DNA of 21,377 bases from the NCBI GenBank assembly GCA_017545095.1, contig JAFYCU010000090.1, forward strand, positions 1-21,377. The letters run 5' to 3'. Below the pieces are notes generated by a model that did not search any database, was not told the origin of the DNA, and saw only the letters and a list, made by a program, of their open reading frames with translations. The DNA is from Muribaculaceae bacterium. Its GTDB lineage: Bacteria > Bacteroidota > Bacteroidia > Bacteroidales > Muribaculaceae. Positions within the stretch are counted from its first letter, which is position 1, and every line of letters starts with the position of its first letter. Of the stretch, positions 9,330 through 15,913 are shown piece after piece. Position numbers and translations under genes: made by a program.

Positions 9330-10484
9330 ATGCTCACACAGATTTACAACGGCAAGATTCTCACTCCCGAGGGTTGGATATCGGGAGGCTCGGTGGTGTT
9401 TGAAGACAGTCGCATCAGCGAGGTGACCCGCAGCAGCCACATCATTCCGCAGGCCGACAAGACAGTGGATGCCCGTGGCATGTATGTGCTGCCGGGCGGC
9501 ATTGAATTGCACTGCCACGGTGGCGGTGGAAGCGACTTCATGGAGGGTACTCCCGAGGCGTTCCGCACGGTGGCCGCCACGCACCTGCGCCATGGCACCA
9601 CAGCCATCTTCGCCACGCTGTCGTCGGCCTCGCTGTCGATGATGGAAACGGCCTGCGCCACCTGTCAGGAGTTGATGCGCGAGCCGGGCACCACCATCAT
9701 GGGGCTGCACCTCGAGGGACCGTACTTCAACCCGCGTAAGGCCGGAGCACAGATGCCCGATGCCATCCGCACGCCCGACCCCGCCGAATACACCCATCTG
9801 GTGGAGGACTACGACTGTGTGCGCCGTTGGGACGTGGCTCCCGAGCTGCCGGGAGCTGTGGAGATGGGACGCTACATCACCAGCAAGGGCGTGATTGCCG
9901 CCATAGGGCACACCGCCGCCGAGTTTCCCGAGGTGCGCGCAGCCTATGCCGCCGGCTACTCCTTGGCCACACATTTCTATAATGGCATGCCAGGGTTCCA
10001 CAATGTGCGTGAATACAAGCACGCCGGCACCGTCGAGAGCGTTTATCTCATGGACCGCATGTCGGTGGAGATGATTTGCGACGGCATTCACGTGCCACCC
10101 ACTATTCTGCAGCTTATCCACCGCATGAAGGGTGTGGAACTCACGGCTTTGGTGACCGACGCGCTGGCCGTGACCGACAGCGACAGCGAGAAGGCGTTCG
10201 ACCCGCGTGTGATTATCGAGGATGGTGTGTGCAAACTCTCAGACCGCTCGGCGCTGGCAGGCAGCATTGCCACCATGGACCGCCTGATACGCACGGCGGT
10301 CACCGAGGCCGACATCCCGCTGCGCGATGCTGTGCGCATGGCCAGCGAGACACCGGCACGCATCATGGGCATCTACGACCGCAAGGGCTCCATCCAGCGC
10401 GGCAAGGATGCCGACCTGCTCATCATGAACGATGACATGCGCCTCAAGTCGGTCTACAGCCTGGGCAAGCGCGTGGAAGACTGA
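9330..10484 (+). CDS. nagA: N-acetylglucosamine-6-phosphate deacetylase
   Basis: This 384-residue amidohydrolase removes acetate from GlcNAc-6-phosphate to give glucosamine-6-phosphate, in amino-sugar catabolism and wall recycling. The metal and active-site motifs are in order: HCHGGGGSDF (His61, His63), LHLEGPYFNPRKAGAQ (Glu129), AIGHT (His194), ATHFYNGM (His215), CDGIHV (His254) and VTDAL (catalytic Asp277). These are followed by LAGS (309-312) and the C-terminal RKGSIQRGKDADLLI strand segment. The family motif THLFNAM is here THFYNGM, a modest variation. Length fits the family. No nagB is adjacent. The product would feed fructose-6-phosphate metabolism, as does pgi further right, but the two genes are not in one operon. 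Confidence 0.95.
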   Translation: MLTQIYNGKILTPEGWISGGSVVFEDSRISEVTRSSHIIPQADKTVDARGMYVLPGGIELHCHGGGGSDFMEGTPEAFRTVAATHLRHGTTAIFATLSSASLSMMETACATCQELMREPGTTIMGLHLEGPYFNPRKAGAQMPDAIRTPDPAEYTHLVEDYDCVRRWDVAPELPGAVEMGRYITSKGVIAAIGHTAAEFPEVRAAYAAGYSLATHFYNGMPGFHNVREYKHAGTVESVYLMDRMSVEMICDGIHVPPTILQLIHRMKGVELTALVTDALAVTDSDSEKAFDPRVIIEDGVCKLSDRSALAGSIATMDRLIRTAVTEADIPLRDAVRMASETPARIMGIYDRKGSIQRGKDADLLIMNDDMRLKSVYSLGKRVED

Positions 10485-10488
10485 GTTA

Positions 10489-10524
10489 ATGCATGATGCA
10501 CAATTATCGCGATGCATGATGCAC
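10489..10524. repeat. Direct repeat of ATGCATGATGCAC after nagA
   Basis: The 13-base word ATGCATGATGCAC occurs at 10489-10501 and 10512-10524, separated by AATTATCGCG. It resembles the GCACAATTCCGC / GCATAATTCCGC words of the dispersed repeats near 11632 and 20153. It lies just past the nagA stop, in noncoding DNA. Confidence 0.6.
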
Positions 10525-10570
10525 GATAAGTGAGGCATAACTGGGAGCCAAGCCGCCGTCGGTTGTGTAT

Positions 10571-10588
10571 GCTGCGGCTTGCCGCAGC
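10571..10588. repeat. Perfect hairpin GCTGCGGC-TT-GCCGCAGC
   Basis: A perfect 8-base stem with a TT loop lies between nagA and tRNA-His. The run of T downstream begins about 28 bases later (about 10617), too far for a simple intrinsic terminator. The geometry resembles the 9-2-9 TT-loop hairpin at 981-1000, but the flanks are not clearly shared. Confidence 0.5.
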
Positions 10589-10642
10589 CATTCCTCCCAT
10601 CGCGCCTATTGTCCACTTTTTTTCATTTTTTTGGCGAAAAAG

Positions 10643-10673
10643 TTGCACAGGTCAAAAATCCGTTGTAATTTTG
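10643..10673 (+). promoter_or_regulatory. Promoter of tRNA-His
   Basis: TTG at 10643-10645, 20 bases, then TAATTTTG at 10666-10673. The box ends 18 bases before the tRNA 5' end at 10692, consistent with a short leader removed by RNase P. Confidence 0.75.
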
Positions 10674-10691
10674 CAGCCGCAAATGCGATAT

Positions 10692-10769
<78 letters not shown>

Positions 10770-10774
10770 CACTA

Positions 10775-10806
10775 AGCGCAACGGGATTCCCGCTGCGCTG
10801 TTTTTT
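10775..10806 (+). terminator. Intrinsic terminator after tRNA-His
   Basis: AGCGCA/TGCGCT and CGGG/CCCG form a near-continuous stem with one A-C mismatch and an ATT loop, followed by six T (10801-10806). It starts 5 bases after the tRNA CCA and ends 4 bases before the pnuC ATG. Confidence 0.85.
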
Positions 10807-10810
10807 AGTT

Positions 10811-11452
10811 ATGGAAGCATTCTTCAACCATATCACGCAGCTGCTGGCTGCACATGGTGAAACCATCACCCTGCTCGATGCCGTGGGCACCACGCTGGGG
10901 CTCATCTATCTGTGGCTGGAATACAAGGCCAACATTTGGATGTGGGTTGTGGGCATTGTGATGCCCGTGATCGACATCTTTCTGTATTTCAAGACGGGTC
11001 TGTATGCCGACTGCGGCATGGCCATCTACTACTCGGTGGCAGCCATTGTGGCGGCGTGCTACGGTCTGGTGGCATGGCGTCGCGGCGATGCCACGCAACC
11101 CGGCAAGAGTGAGCGACCTATCACCCATATGCCCGTTCGCGAGGCTGGGTGGGCTTTGCTGGCGTTCTTGGCTATCTGGGCGGTGATGTATCAGCTGCTC
11201 GTGCATCTCACCGACAGCACAGTGCCCGTGACCGATAGTTTTGCCAACGCACTGAGCATCGTAGCCCTGTGGGCACTGGCACGCAAATATGTGGAGCAGT
11301 GGCTGTTGTGGCTCGTGGCCGATGCCGTGCTCACCGCACTCTATGCCTACAAGGGACTCGTGTTCCGCCCCTGCCTCTATGGTTTCTACACCGTGATGGC
11401 CGTCGTCGGCTGGCGCAAATGGCTCCGGCAATGCACAGTAATGGATAATTGA
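10811..11452 (+). CDS. pnuC: PnuC-family vitamin transporter
   Basis: This 213-residue membrane protein resembles PnuC, which mediates facilitated uptake of nicotinamide riboside. Related members carry thiamine or riboflavin. About six to seven hydrophobic segments are visible. The family's aromatic repeats include LGLIYLWLEYKANIWMW (about 28-44), KYVEQWLLWLVADAV and the C-terminal YGFYTVMAVVGWRKW. In Bacteroidetes, PnuC-like proteins may import thiamine, but no thiamine pyrophosphokinase gene or TPP riboswitch is seen here, so the substrate stays open. The ATG at 10811 lies 4 bases after the T-run of the tRNA-His terminator, leaving almost no separate leader. The last residues (about TVMDN) and the stop fall within an intergenic-type repeat (11440-11470). 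Confidence 0.85.
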   Translation: MEAFFNHITQLLAAHGETITLLDAVGTTLGLIYLWLEYKANIWMWVVGIVMPVIDIFLYFKTGLYADCGMAIYYSVAAIVAACYGLVAWRRGDATQPGKSERPITHMPVREAGWALLAFLAIWAVMYQLLVHLTDSTVPVTDSFANALSIVALWALARKYVEQWLLWLVADAVLTALYAYKGLVFRPCLYGFYTVMAVVGWRKWLRQCTVMDN

Positions 11453-11470
11453 CAATTGATAATGGATAAA
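11440..11470. repeat. AT-rich repeat TAATGGATAA / AATTGACAATT at the pnuC end
   Basis: AATGGATAATTGACAATTG is followed by a second AATGGATAA, giving a direct repeat of AATGGATAA around the palindromic AATTGACAATT. The pnuC stop codon lies within it, so the repeat appears to have supplied the last codons. Confidence 0.5.
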
Positions 11471-11522
11471 TGGTGCGATGCGTCGGGGTGTGAATTCGGG
11501 CTGCGTTTCGGAAAACCGCAAA

Positions 11523-11530
11523 TAAATTTG
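11523..11530 (+). promoter_or_regulatory. Possible orphan -7 box upstream of the R-M cassette
   Basis: TAAATTTG matches TAnnTTTG in still GC-rich flanking DNA. A TTT lies upstream at 11506-11508 but the spacing is short. It lies at the left edge of the accessory block and could be a leftover promoter of the ancestral gene order (possibly pgi). This is weak inference. Confidence 0.25.
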
Positions 11531-11627
11531 GGGACAACTGCTAGATAGTTACCAATAAACGAGAAGACGGATAAACAAGCTTTAGAAGAGACGCGCCTGC
11601 CACGTCCATGAGTTTCAAGCCTTAATC

Positions 11628-11685
11628 AATGCACAATTCCGCAATGCTGCTCTTGAATCTTGCATCTCGCATTTGACTCAGTTCG
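11628..11685. repeat. Dispersed intergenic repeat, copy 1
   Basis: This stretch (AATGCACAATTCCGCAATGC, then GCTCTTGAATCTTGCATCTC, then GCATTTGACTC) matches 20153-20213 over about 55 bases with scattered differences and small gaps. Both copies lie outside genes. Confidence 0.65.
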
Positions 11686-11717
11686 CAGTTCATAGCTTGT
11701 TAATGAATAACGAACAG

Positions 11718-11748
11718 TTGCCCATGTCGCAAAGAATAGCTAACTTTG
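11718..11748 (+). promoter_or_regulatory. Promoter of the R-M operon
   Basis: TTG at 11718-11720, exactly 20 bases, then TAACTTTG at 11741-11748. Transcription would start near 11755. In-frame ATGs at 11703 and 11724 would therefore not be on the message, which makes the ATG at 11787 the methyltransferase start. Confidence 0.7.
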
Positions 11749-11786
11749 CAAGCGGAAAAGAAAATCCCAACAATGGATTAAGACAC

Positions 11787-12740
11787 ATGACAGGCTTATC
11801 GTCTATTGAGATTTGCGCCGGAGCTGGCGGTCAAGCACTTGGACTTGAGATGGCAGGGTTTAATCATGTCGCGCTTGTTGAGTATGAGCGTGATTATTGT
11901 AATTGTCTCTCATTTAATCGCCCTGGATGGAATGTGCTATGCCAAGACGTGCGTCAATTTGATGGCAGGATATATCAGGGGCAAATAGACTTGCTTGCTG
12001 GGGGCGTGCCATGCCCACCCTTCAGTGTGGCAGGTAGGCAGCTGGGAGCTAAAGATGAGCGGGACTTATTTCCTGAAATGCTCCGTCTTGTGGATGAAAT
12101 CAAGCCTAGGGCGGTGATGATTGAAAATGTGCGTGGGTTGTTAGATCCAGTGTTTTTGAACTATCGCAATCAAATACTAACAGAGCTTAAATCATTGGGG
12201 TACAACACGCATATCAAATTACTCTATGCATCAGATTATGGTGTTCCTCAACTTCGCCCGCGAGTGGTTATTGTGGGAATATCCGATAGATTGAAAGATA
12301 CGTTTGAATACCCGACTCCATTAACAGGATTAGAAACCACTGTGGCATCATCGATTTCAGATTTGATGGCAGAAAATGGATGGAAGGGTTTAGAAGAATG
12401 GAAGTTATTGGCGAATCACATAGCCCCTACGCTAGTTGGTGGAAGCAAAAAGCATGGCGGTCCTGATTTGGGTCCAACGCGAGCACGAAAAGCCTGGGCA
12501 GAACTGGGAGTAGATGGCAAGGGGGTGGCGGATGAGGCGCCGCAGCAAGATTTTGAAGGAATGCCCCGACTTACCACAAGAATGCTTGCTCGCATTCAGG
12601 GCTTTCCAGATGGTTGGGATTTTGGACGGCGCAAAACATTGGCTTGTCGCATGATTGGCAATGCTTTTCCGCCCCCTGTGGCAGAAAAAGTGGGTTTACA
12701 AATAATCAAAGTCTTAAACAATGGATTCTCTAATCAGTAA
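11787..12740 (+). CDS. DNA cytosine-5 methyltransferase of a type II R-M system
   Basis: This 317-residue C5-cytosine methyltransferase is expected to protect host DNA from the adjacent endonuclease. The conserved motifs are present: motif I EICAGAGGQALGLE (8-21), motif IV with PCPPFS (catalytic Cys76), motif VI ENVRG (113-117), the motif VIII-like PQLRPRVVIVG and motif X GNAFPPPVAEKVG near the end. The variable region between VIII and X, which sets specificity, includes the THRARKAW-like segment around residue 230. The start at 11787 is chosen because the promoter at 11718-11748 lies inside the longer open frame and because family members begin close to motif I. The gene overlaps the endonuclease start by 20 bases. 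DNA here is visibly AT-richer than the neighbours, consistent with horizontal acquisition. Confidence 0.9.
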   Translation: MTGLSSIEICAGAGGQALGLEMAGFNHVALVEYERDYCNCLSFNRPGWNVLCQDVRQFDGRIYQGQIDLLAGGVPCPPFSVAGRQLGAKDERDLFPEMLRLVDEIKPRAVMIENVRGLLDPVFLNYRNQILTELKSLGYNTHIKLLYASDYGVPQLRPRVVIVGISDRLKDTFEYPTPLTGLETTVASSISDLMAENGWKGLEEWKLLANHIAPTLVGGSKKHGGPDLGPTRARKAWAELGVDGKGVADEAPQQDFEGMPRLTTRMLARIQGFPDGWDFGRRKTLACRMIGNAFPPPVAEKVGLQIIKVLNNGFSNQ

Positions 12741-13578
12741 AGCTCGTTCAGATTATCATGTCGCTCTTTTGGCTGGCAATGTCTTGACCATTGATAATAG
12801 TGGCGTACCAAGCAATGCTGACCGAGCCTCAAGATTGTCAATTGTTATTGCACAGTCAATTGCGCAGAAACTCATGGCTGGAATCCACGATAAAATCGGA
12901 GGGCAATCATCAGGGGCAAAGTTTGAACTGATTAATATGCAGTTTTTAAACGACACGTTTCCAAACCTTCAGAACCTGAGACCGGGAAAATGGCATATTG
13001 CTAAACTCGGAAATAGGAACGCACTAAAAACCAGTAGCTTTGCGCAATATGAGCATTTAGAGTATTTGAGTCAATTGACGATGAACGATGCCAGTTTGGC
13101 TGCAAGTATTGGCAATGATTACATGGTGGCACCCGATATTGTCGTTTATCGCGAAACCGAGCTGGATGAAGTAATTAATGAAAAAGAAGTAATCGTTGAT
13201 AGTTCAATTGCGCTTGGTTCAGACATTAGGAAAAGCAATGGAGGGAAAGCCATTCTACATGCTTCCATTTCTGCCAAATGGACTATGCGCAGCGACCGCG
13301 CCCAAAACAGTCGTACCGAGGCTTTGAACCTGATTCGTAACAGAAAAGGTCATTTACCTCACATCGTAGTTGTTACTGGCGAACCTATGCCGTCAAGAAT
13401 TGCCTCATTAGCTTTAGGTACAGGTGACATTGATTGCGTATATCATTTTGCGCTTTATGAGCTTATCAAAGCTGTTGAAGAGATTGGAGCTGAAGACGCA
13501 CGTGATATGCTTGATATTCTCATAAATGGCAAACGATTGAAGGACATTAGTGACTTGCCTTTAGATTTGGCAGTATGA
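12721..13578 (+). CDS. NgoMIV-type type II restriction endonuclease (predicted GCCGGC)
   Basis: This 285-residue protein closely resembles NgoMIV (286 residues), a tetrameric type IIF enzyme cutting GCCGGC. From my memory of NgoMIV, its catalytic residues Glu70, Asp140, Ser185, Lys187 and Glu201 fall, with a constant offset of one, on Glu69, Asp139 (APDIVV), Ser184 and Lys186 (SISAKW) and Glu200 here. The DNA-reading segment RSDRAQN (190-196) is conserved, as are RNRKGHLPHIVVVTGEP, ALGTGDIDCVYHFALYEL and the C-terminal NGKRLKDISDLPLDLAV. The gene starts inside the methyltransferase (20-base overlap), so it is translated from the same message. All active-site residues are present, so the enzyme is probably functional. 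Specificity is inferred from the conserved recognition loop. Confidence 0.92.
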   Translation: MDSLISKARSDYHVALLAGNVLTIDNSGVPSNADRASRLSIVIAQSIAQKLMAGIHDKIGGQSSGAKFELINMQFLNDTFPNLQNLRPGKWHIAKLGNRNALKTSSFAQYEHLEYLSQLTMNDASLAASIGNDYMVAPDIVVYRETELDEVINEKEVIVDSSIALGSDIRKSNGGKAILHASISAKWTMRSDRAQNSRTEALNLIRNRKGHLPHIVVVTGEPMPSRIASLALGTGDIDCVYHFALYELIKAVEEIGAEDARDMLDILINGKRLKDISDLPLDLAV

Positions 13579-13614
13579 TGTTTCGTTTTCAATAATATAA
13601 ATAGATTATTATAG

Positions 13615-13680
13615 AACTATGAACCAAATCAAGATTGACAACACGTCGGCGTTCACCGGTGCGGTAACGGCCGAGGGTGT
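13615..13680 (+). pseudogene. Duplicate 5' fragment of pgi
   Basis: These 66 bases match 14343-14408, the leader end and first 21 codons of pgi, with only two differences (CAA for CAG, GTA for GTG). Both differences are synonymous. After codon 21 the sequence leaves pgi. From its ATG (13619) the frame continues through unrelated sequence to a TGA at 13778-13780, giving a 53-residue hybrid that ends 3 bases before the DUF1016 ATG. Upstream, AATAGAT is also shared by both copies with a small gap, hinting that part of the leader was duplicated too. It is not a working isomerase. Confidence 0.9.
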
Positions 13681-13783
13681 TTTCATTTCGGTTCTTTATT
13701 TCGCGGCAAAACGGACTTGCAAATCAGGTTCGCAAAATGGATGGCCAAAGCGGCATCATAATAGTTGTGTGGGAGATTGAATT

Positions 13784-14273
13784 ATGAGTGAAAAGAGACC
13801 TCAGATTATGCCGTCGCAGCCGACGCAATCTCTGATTCAGGACTTGCGTCAGATTATAGAGCAGACTCGCGGCAGTGTTGCCGTGGCGGCTAACTATGCG
13901 TTGAGCATGATGTACTGGCATATCGGCAACCGCATCAACAAGGACGTTCTTGATAACCAAAGGGCTGAATACGGAAAAAACATTGTCGCATCAGTGGCGC
14001 GACAATTAAGAGCGGAATATGGCTCCAAAGGGTTCGATGAGAAGAACATCAGGAGAATGATGAGTTTTGCCCATCAATTTCCCGATGAGCAAATTGTCGC
14101 ATCGCTGATGCGACAATTAAGCTGGACACACTTGTTGCATGACCGAATTGCCTCCACGTGAAGTCCTAATCCGTCAAATACAGAAGTCGTTAGAAACAGC
14201 CAAATCACGATATAATAATCTTATCAGTCCCAAAGAAGACAGTAACGACAAGCAAATGAAAGATGGGACGTGA
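13784..14273 (+). pseudogene. DUF1016/YhcG-type gene with internal deletion and frameshift
   Basis: The first frame (13784-14161, 125 residues) encodes a DUF1016 N-terminal domain. It includes LIQDLRQIIEQTRGSVAVAA, MMYWHIGNRI, AEYGKNIVASVARQL, FDEKNIRRMMSFAHQFPDEQ and VASLMRQLSWTHLL. Full YhcG-family proteins are about 350 residues with a C-terminal PD-(D/E)XK nuclease domain. Here that domain is absent. At about 14132-14139 the text passes into another frame, which reads MTELPPREVLIRQIQKSLET and onward to a TGA at 14271-14273. This resembles the extreme C-terminal tail of the family (TELPxKxxLxxxL). The parsimonious reading is a deletion of the middle that fused head and tail out of frame. 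Such genes are often found in defence or R-M islands. The nuclease is not functional; a truncated 125-residue product could still be made. Confidence 0.75.
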
Positions 14274-14346
14274 CGAGATGTAGAGAAAAGAAAAACCAAG
14301 GTTTTACAATTGTTTAGATGTCAAAGCAATTTAATAGATAACAACT

Positions 14347-15648
14347 ATGAACCAGATCAAGATTGACAACACGTCGGCGTTCACCGGTGCGGTGACGGCC
14401 GAGGGTGTGGAGGCGTTGCGGCCGCTGGCTGTGGCTGCGGCGCAGACGTTGGAGGCCGGCACGGGAGCCGGCAGTGATTTCACGGGTTGGCTGCATCTGC
14501 CCAGCAGCATCACCGAGGAGCAACTTGCCGCCATCGAGCGCAGCGCACAGCTGCTGCGCGAGGAGTGCGACTATGTGGTGGCCATCGGCATCGGCGGCAG
14601 CTACCTGGGTGCCAAGGCCGTTGTGGAGGCACTGAGCGACAATTTCGCCGCCCTGAAGCCCGTCCGGGGCGCACGCCTGCTCTTCGCCGGCAACAACATC
14701 GGCGAGGACTATCTGCACGACCTCATGCAGTTGGTGAGCGGCCGCCGCTTCGGCATCATCGTCATCAGCAAGAGCGGCACCACCACCGAGCCGGCCATCG
14801 CCTTCCGCCTGCTCAAGGGCCTGCTCGAGCGTGAACAAGGCCGCGAGTGGGCGGCACGCCACACCATCGCTATCACCGATGCCGCACGCGGAGCACTGCG
14901 CACGCTGGCCACCACCGAGGGCTACGACACATACGTGATTCCCGACAATGTGGGCGGTCGCTTCTCGGTGCTCACCCCCGTGGGCCTGCTGCCCATCGCT
15001 GTGGCAGGCTTCGACATCCGCGCCCTGGTGGCCGGTGCTGTGGCCATGGAACGCGAGGGTGACGCACTCACCGCCACCTATGCCGCCACGCGCAACGCAC
15101 TCTATGCCAGCGGCAAGAAAATCGAGTTGCTGGTGAACTACGATCCGCGCCTGCACTTCCTGGCCGAGTGGTGGAAACAACTCTACGGCGAGAGCGAGGG
15201 CAAGCAGCACAAAGGCATCTTCCCCGCCGCTGTCGACTTCACCACCGACCTGCACAGCATGGGCCAGTGGATTCAGGATGGCGAGCGCACCATCTTCGAG
15301 ACCGTGCTTAGCGTAGAGAACCAGCTGCACGAGGTCGTGATCCCCACCGACGAGGACGACCTCGACGGACTGAACTACATCGCCGGCCGCCGTGTGGGCG
15401 AGGTGAACCACATGGCCGAGCTGGGCACCAAAATCGCCCATGTCGATGGCGGCGTGCCCAACATCCGTATCACCGTGCCCACCCTCGATGAGCACTGCCT
15501 GGGGCAGCTCATCTATTTCTTCGAGAAGGCATGCGGCATGAGCGGCTACATGCTGGGCGTGAACCCGTTCGACCAGCCTGGCGTGGAGGCGTACAAGAAG
15601 AATATGTTCGCCCTGCTGGGCAAGCCCGGCCACGCACCGCTGAAGTAA
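14347..15648 (+). CDS. pgi: Glucose-6-phosphate isomerase
   Basis: This 433-residue isomerase interconverts glucose-6-phosphate and fructose-6-phosphate in glycolysis. Motifs are in order: [13 protein letters not shown] (79-91), [12 protein letters not shown] (139-150, phosphate binding), [14 protein letters not shown] (200-213), [14 protein letters not shown] (281-294, catalytic Glu284 region), [10 protein letters not shown] (298-307) and the C-terminal [31 protein letters not shown], the conserved family end. It is close to the roughly 445 residues usual for the Bacteroidales form. The ATG is supported by the family start and by its duplication at 13619. The 70 bases upstream are AT-rich with no TAnnTTTG box, so its present promoter is unclear; the accessory insertion may have displaced the original one. 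Confidence 0.96.
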   Translation: MNQIKIDNTSAFTGAVTAEGVEALRPLAVAAAQTLEAGTGAGSDFTGWLHLPSSITEEQLAAIERSAQLLREECDYVVAIGIGGSYLGAKAVVEALSDNFAALKPVRGARLLFAGNNIGEDYLHDLMQLVSGRRFGIIVISKSGTTTEPAIAFRLLKGLLEREQGREWAARHTIAITDAARGALRTLATTEGYDTYVIPDNVGGRFSVLTPVGLLPIAVAGFDIRALVAGAVAMEREGDALTATYAATRNALYASGKKIELLVNYDPRLHFLAEWWKQLYGESEGKQHKGIFPAAVDFTTDLHSMGQWIQDGERTIFETVLSVENQLHEVVIPTDEDDLDGLNYIAGRRVGEVNHMAELGTKIAHVDGGVPNIRITVPTLDEHCLGQLIYFFEKACGMSGYMLGVNPFDQPGVEAYKKNMFALLGKPGHAPLK

Positions 15649-15692
15649 GATGCGAGAAAAGGCCAAGAACCGAGCCTCATGGCCTCCCCAAA

Positions 15693-15710
15693 CCCCTCCT
15701 GAAGGAGGGG
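15693..15710. repeat. Hairpin CCCCTCCT-GA-AGGAGGGG after pgi
   Basis: A perfect 8-base stem with a 2-base loop lies 45 bases after the pgi stop. It is followed by CTTACC rather than a T-run. It could end pgi transcription weakly, but its setting (CCAAGAACCGAGCC upstream) shows it is part of the dispersed intergenic repeat mosaic. Confidence 0.6.
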
Positions 15711-15721
15711 CTTACCAGTAG

Positions 15722-15741
15722 AGCCGTCATACATGGCGGTT
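15722..15741. repeat. REP-like hairpin related to 981-1000
   Basis: AGCCGTCAT-AC-ATGGCGGTT has the same 9-2-9 geometry as the hairpin at 981-1000 and shares its flanks (AGTAGAGCCG; GATGGCCGAGTCAAGA here versus GATGACCGAAGCAAGA there). The stem bases differ, but pairing is kept using two G-T (G-U) pairs. GATGGCCGAGTC is repeated at 15744-15755 and 15786-15797. Confidence 0.65.
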
Positions 15742-15864
15742 CCGATGGCCGAGTCAAGATGTAGGGCCTGCGCAAGCACTGGCCGGATGGCCGAGTCGTG
15801 TGGAGCCGAACCGCGATGATGGTGAATGGAGCTTTCACAAAGCCTTGCGATTGGCTGATATGAA

Positions 15865-15906
15865 ACAAGCTCGCCGATGTGTTGAATCACACATCGGCGA
15901 GCTTGT
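15865..15906 (-). terminator. Long hairpin after the lipoprotein operon
   Basis: A perfect 18-base stem with a TGAATC loop (15883-15888) starts 8 bases past the stop of the minus-strand operon. On the minus strand it is followed only by TTTCA, so the T-tract is weak. It probably ends the operon message or stabilises its 3' end. Confidence 0.65.
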
Positions 15907-15913
15907 AAATGCC

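Noticed and set aside
11703..11786. Methyltransferase start at ATG 11703 or 11724
   Set aside because: The consensus promoter at 11718-11748 would place the transcription start downstream of both, and the family begins near motif I.
13615..14408. Target-site duplication from a transposon
   Set aside because: 66 bases is far longer than transposon target duplications. No transposase or terminal inverted repeats are visible between the copies, and the repeat contains a diverged gene start.
15649..15913. Coding potential between pgi and the lipoprotein operon
   Set aside because: The region is made of dispersed repeats and hairpins, and the open frames there on both strands have no family features.
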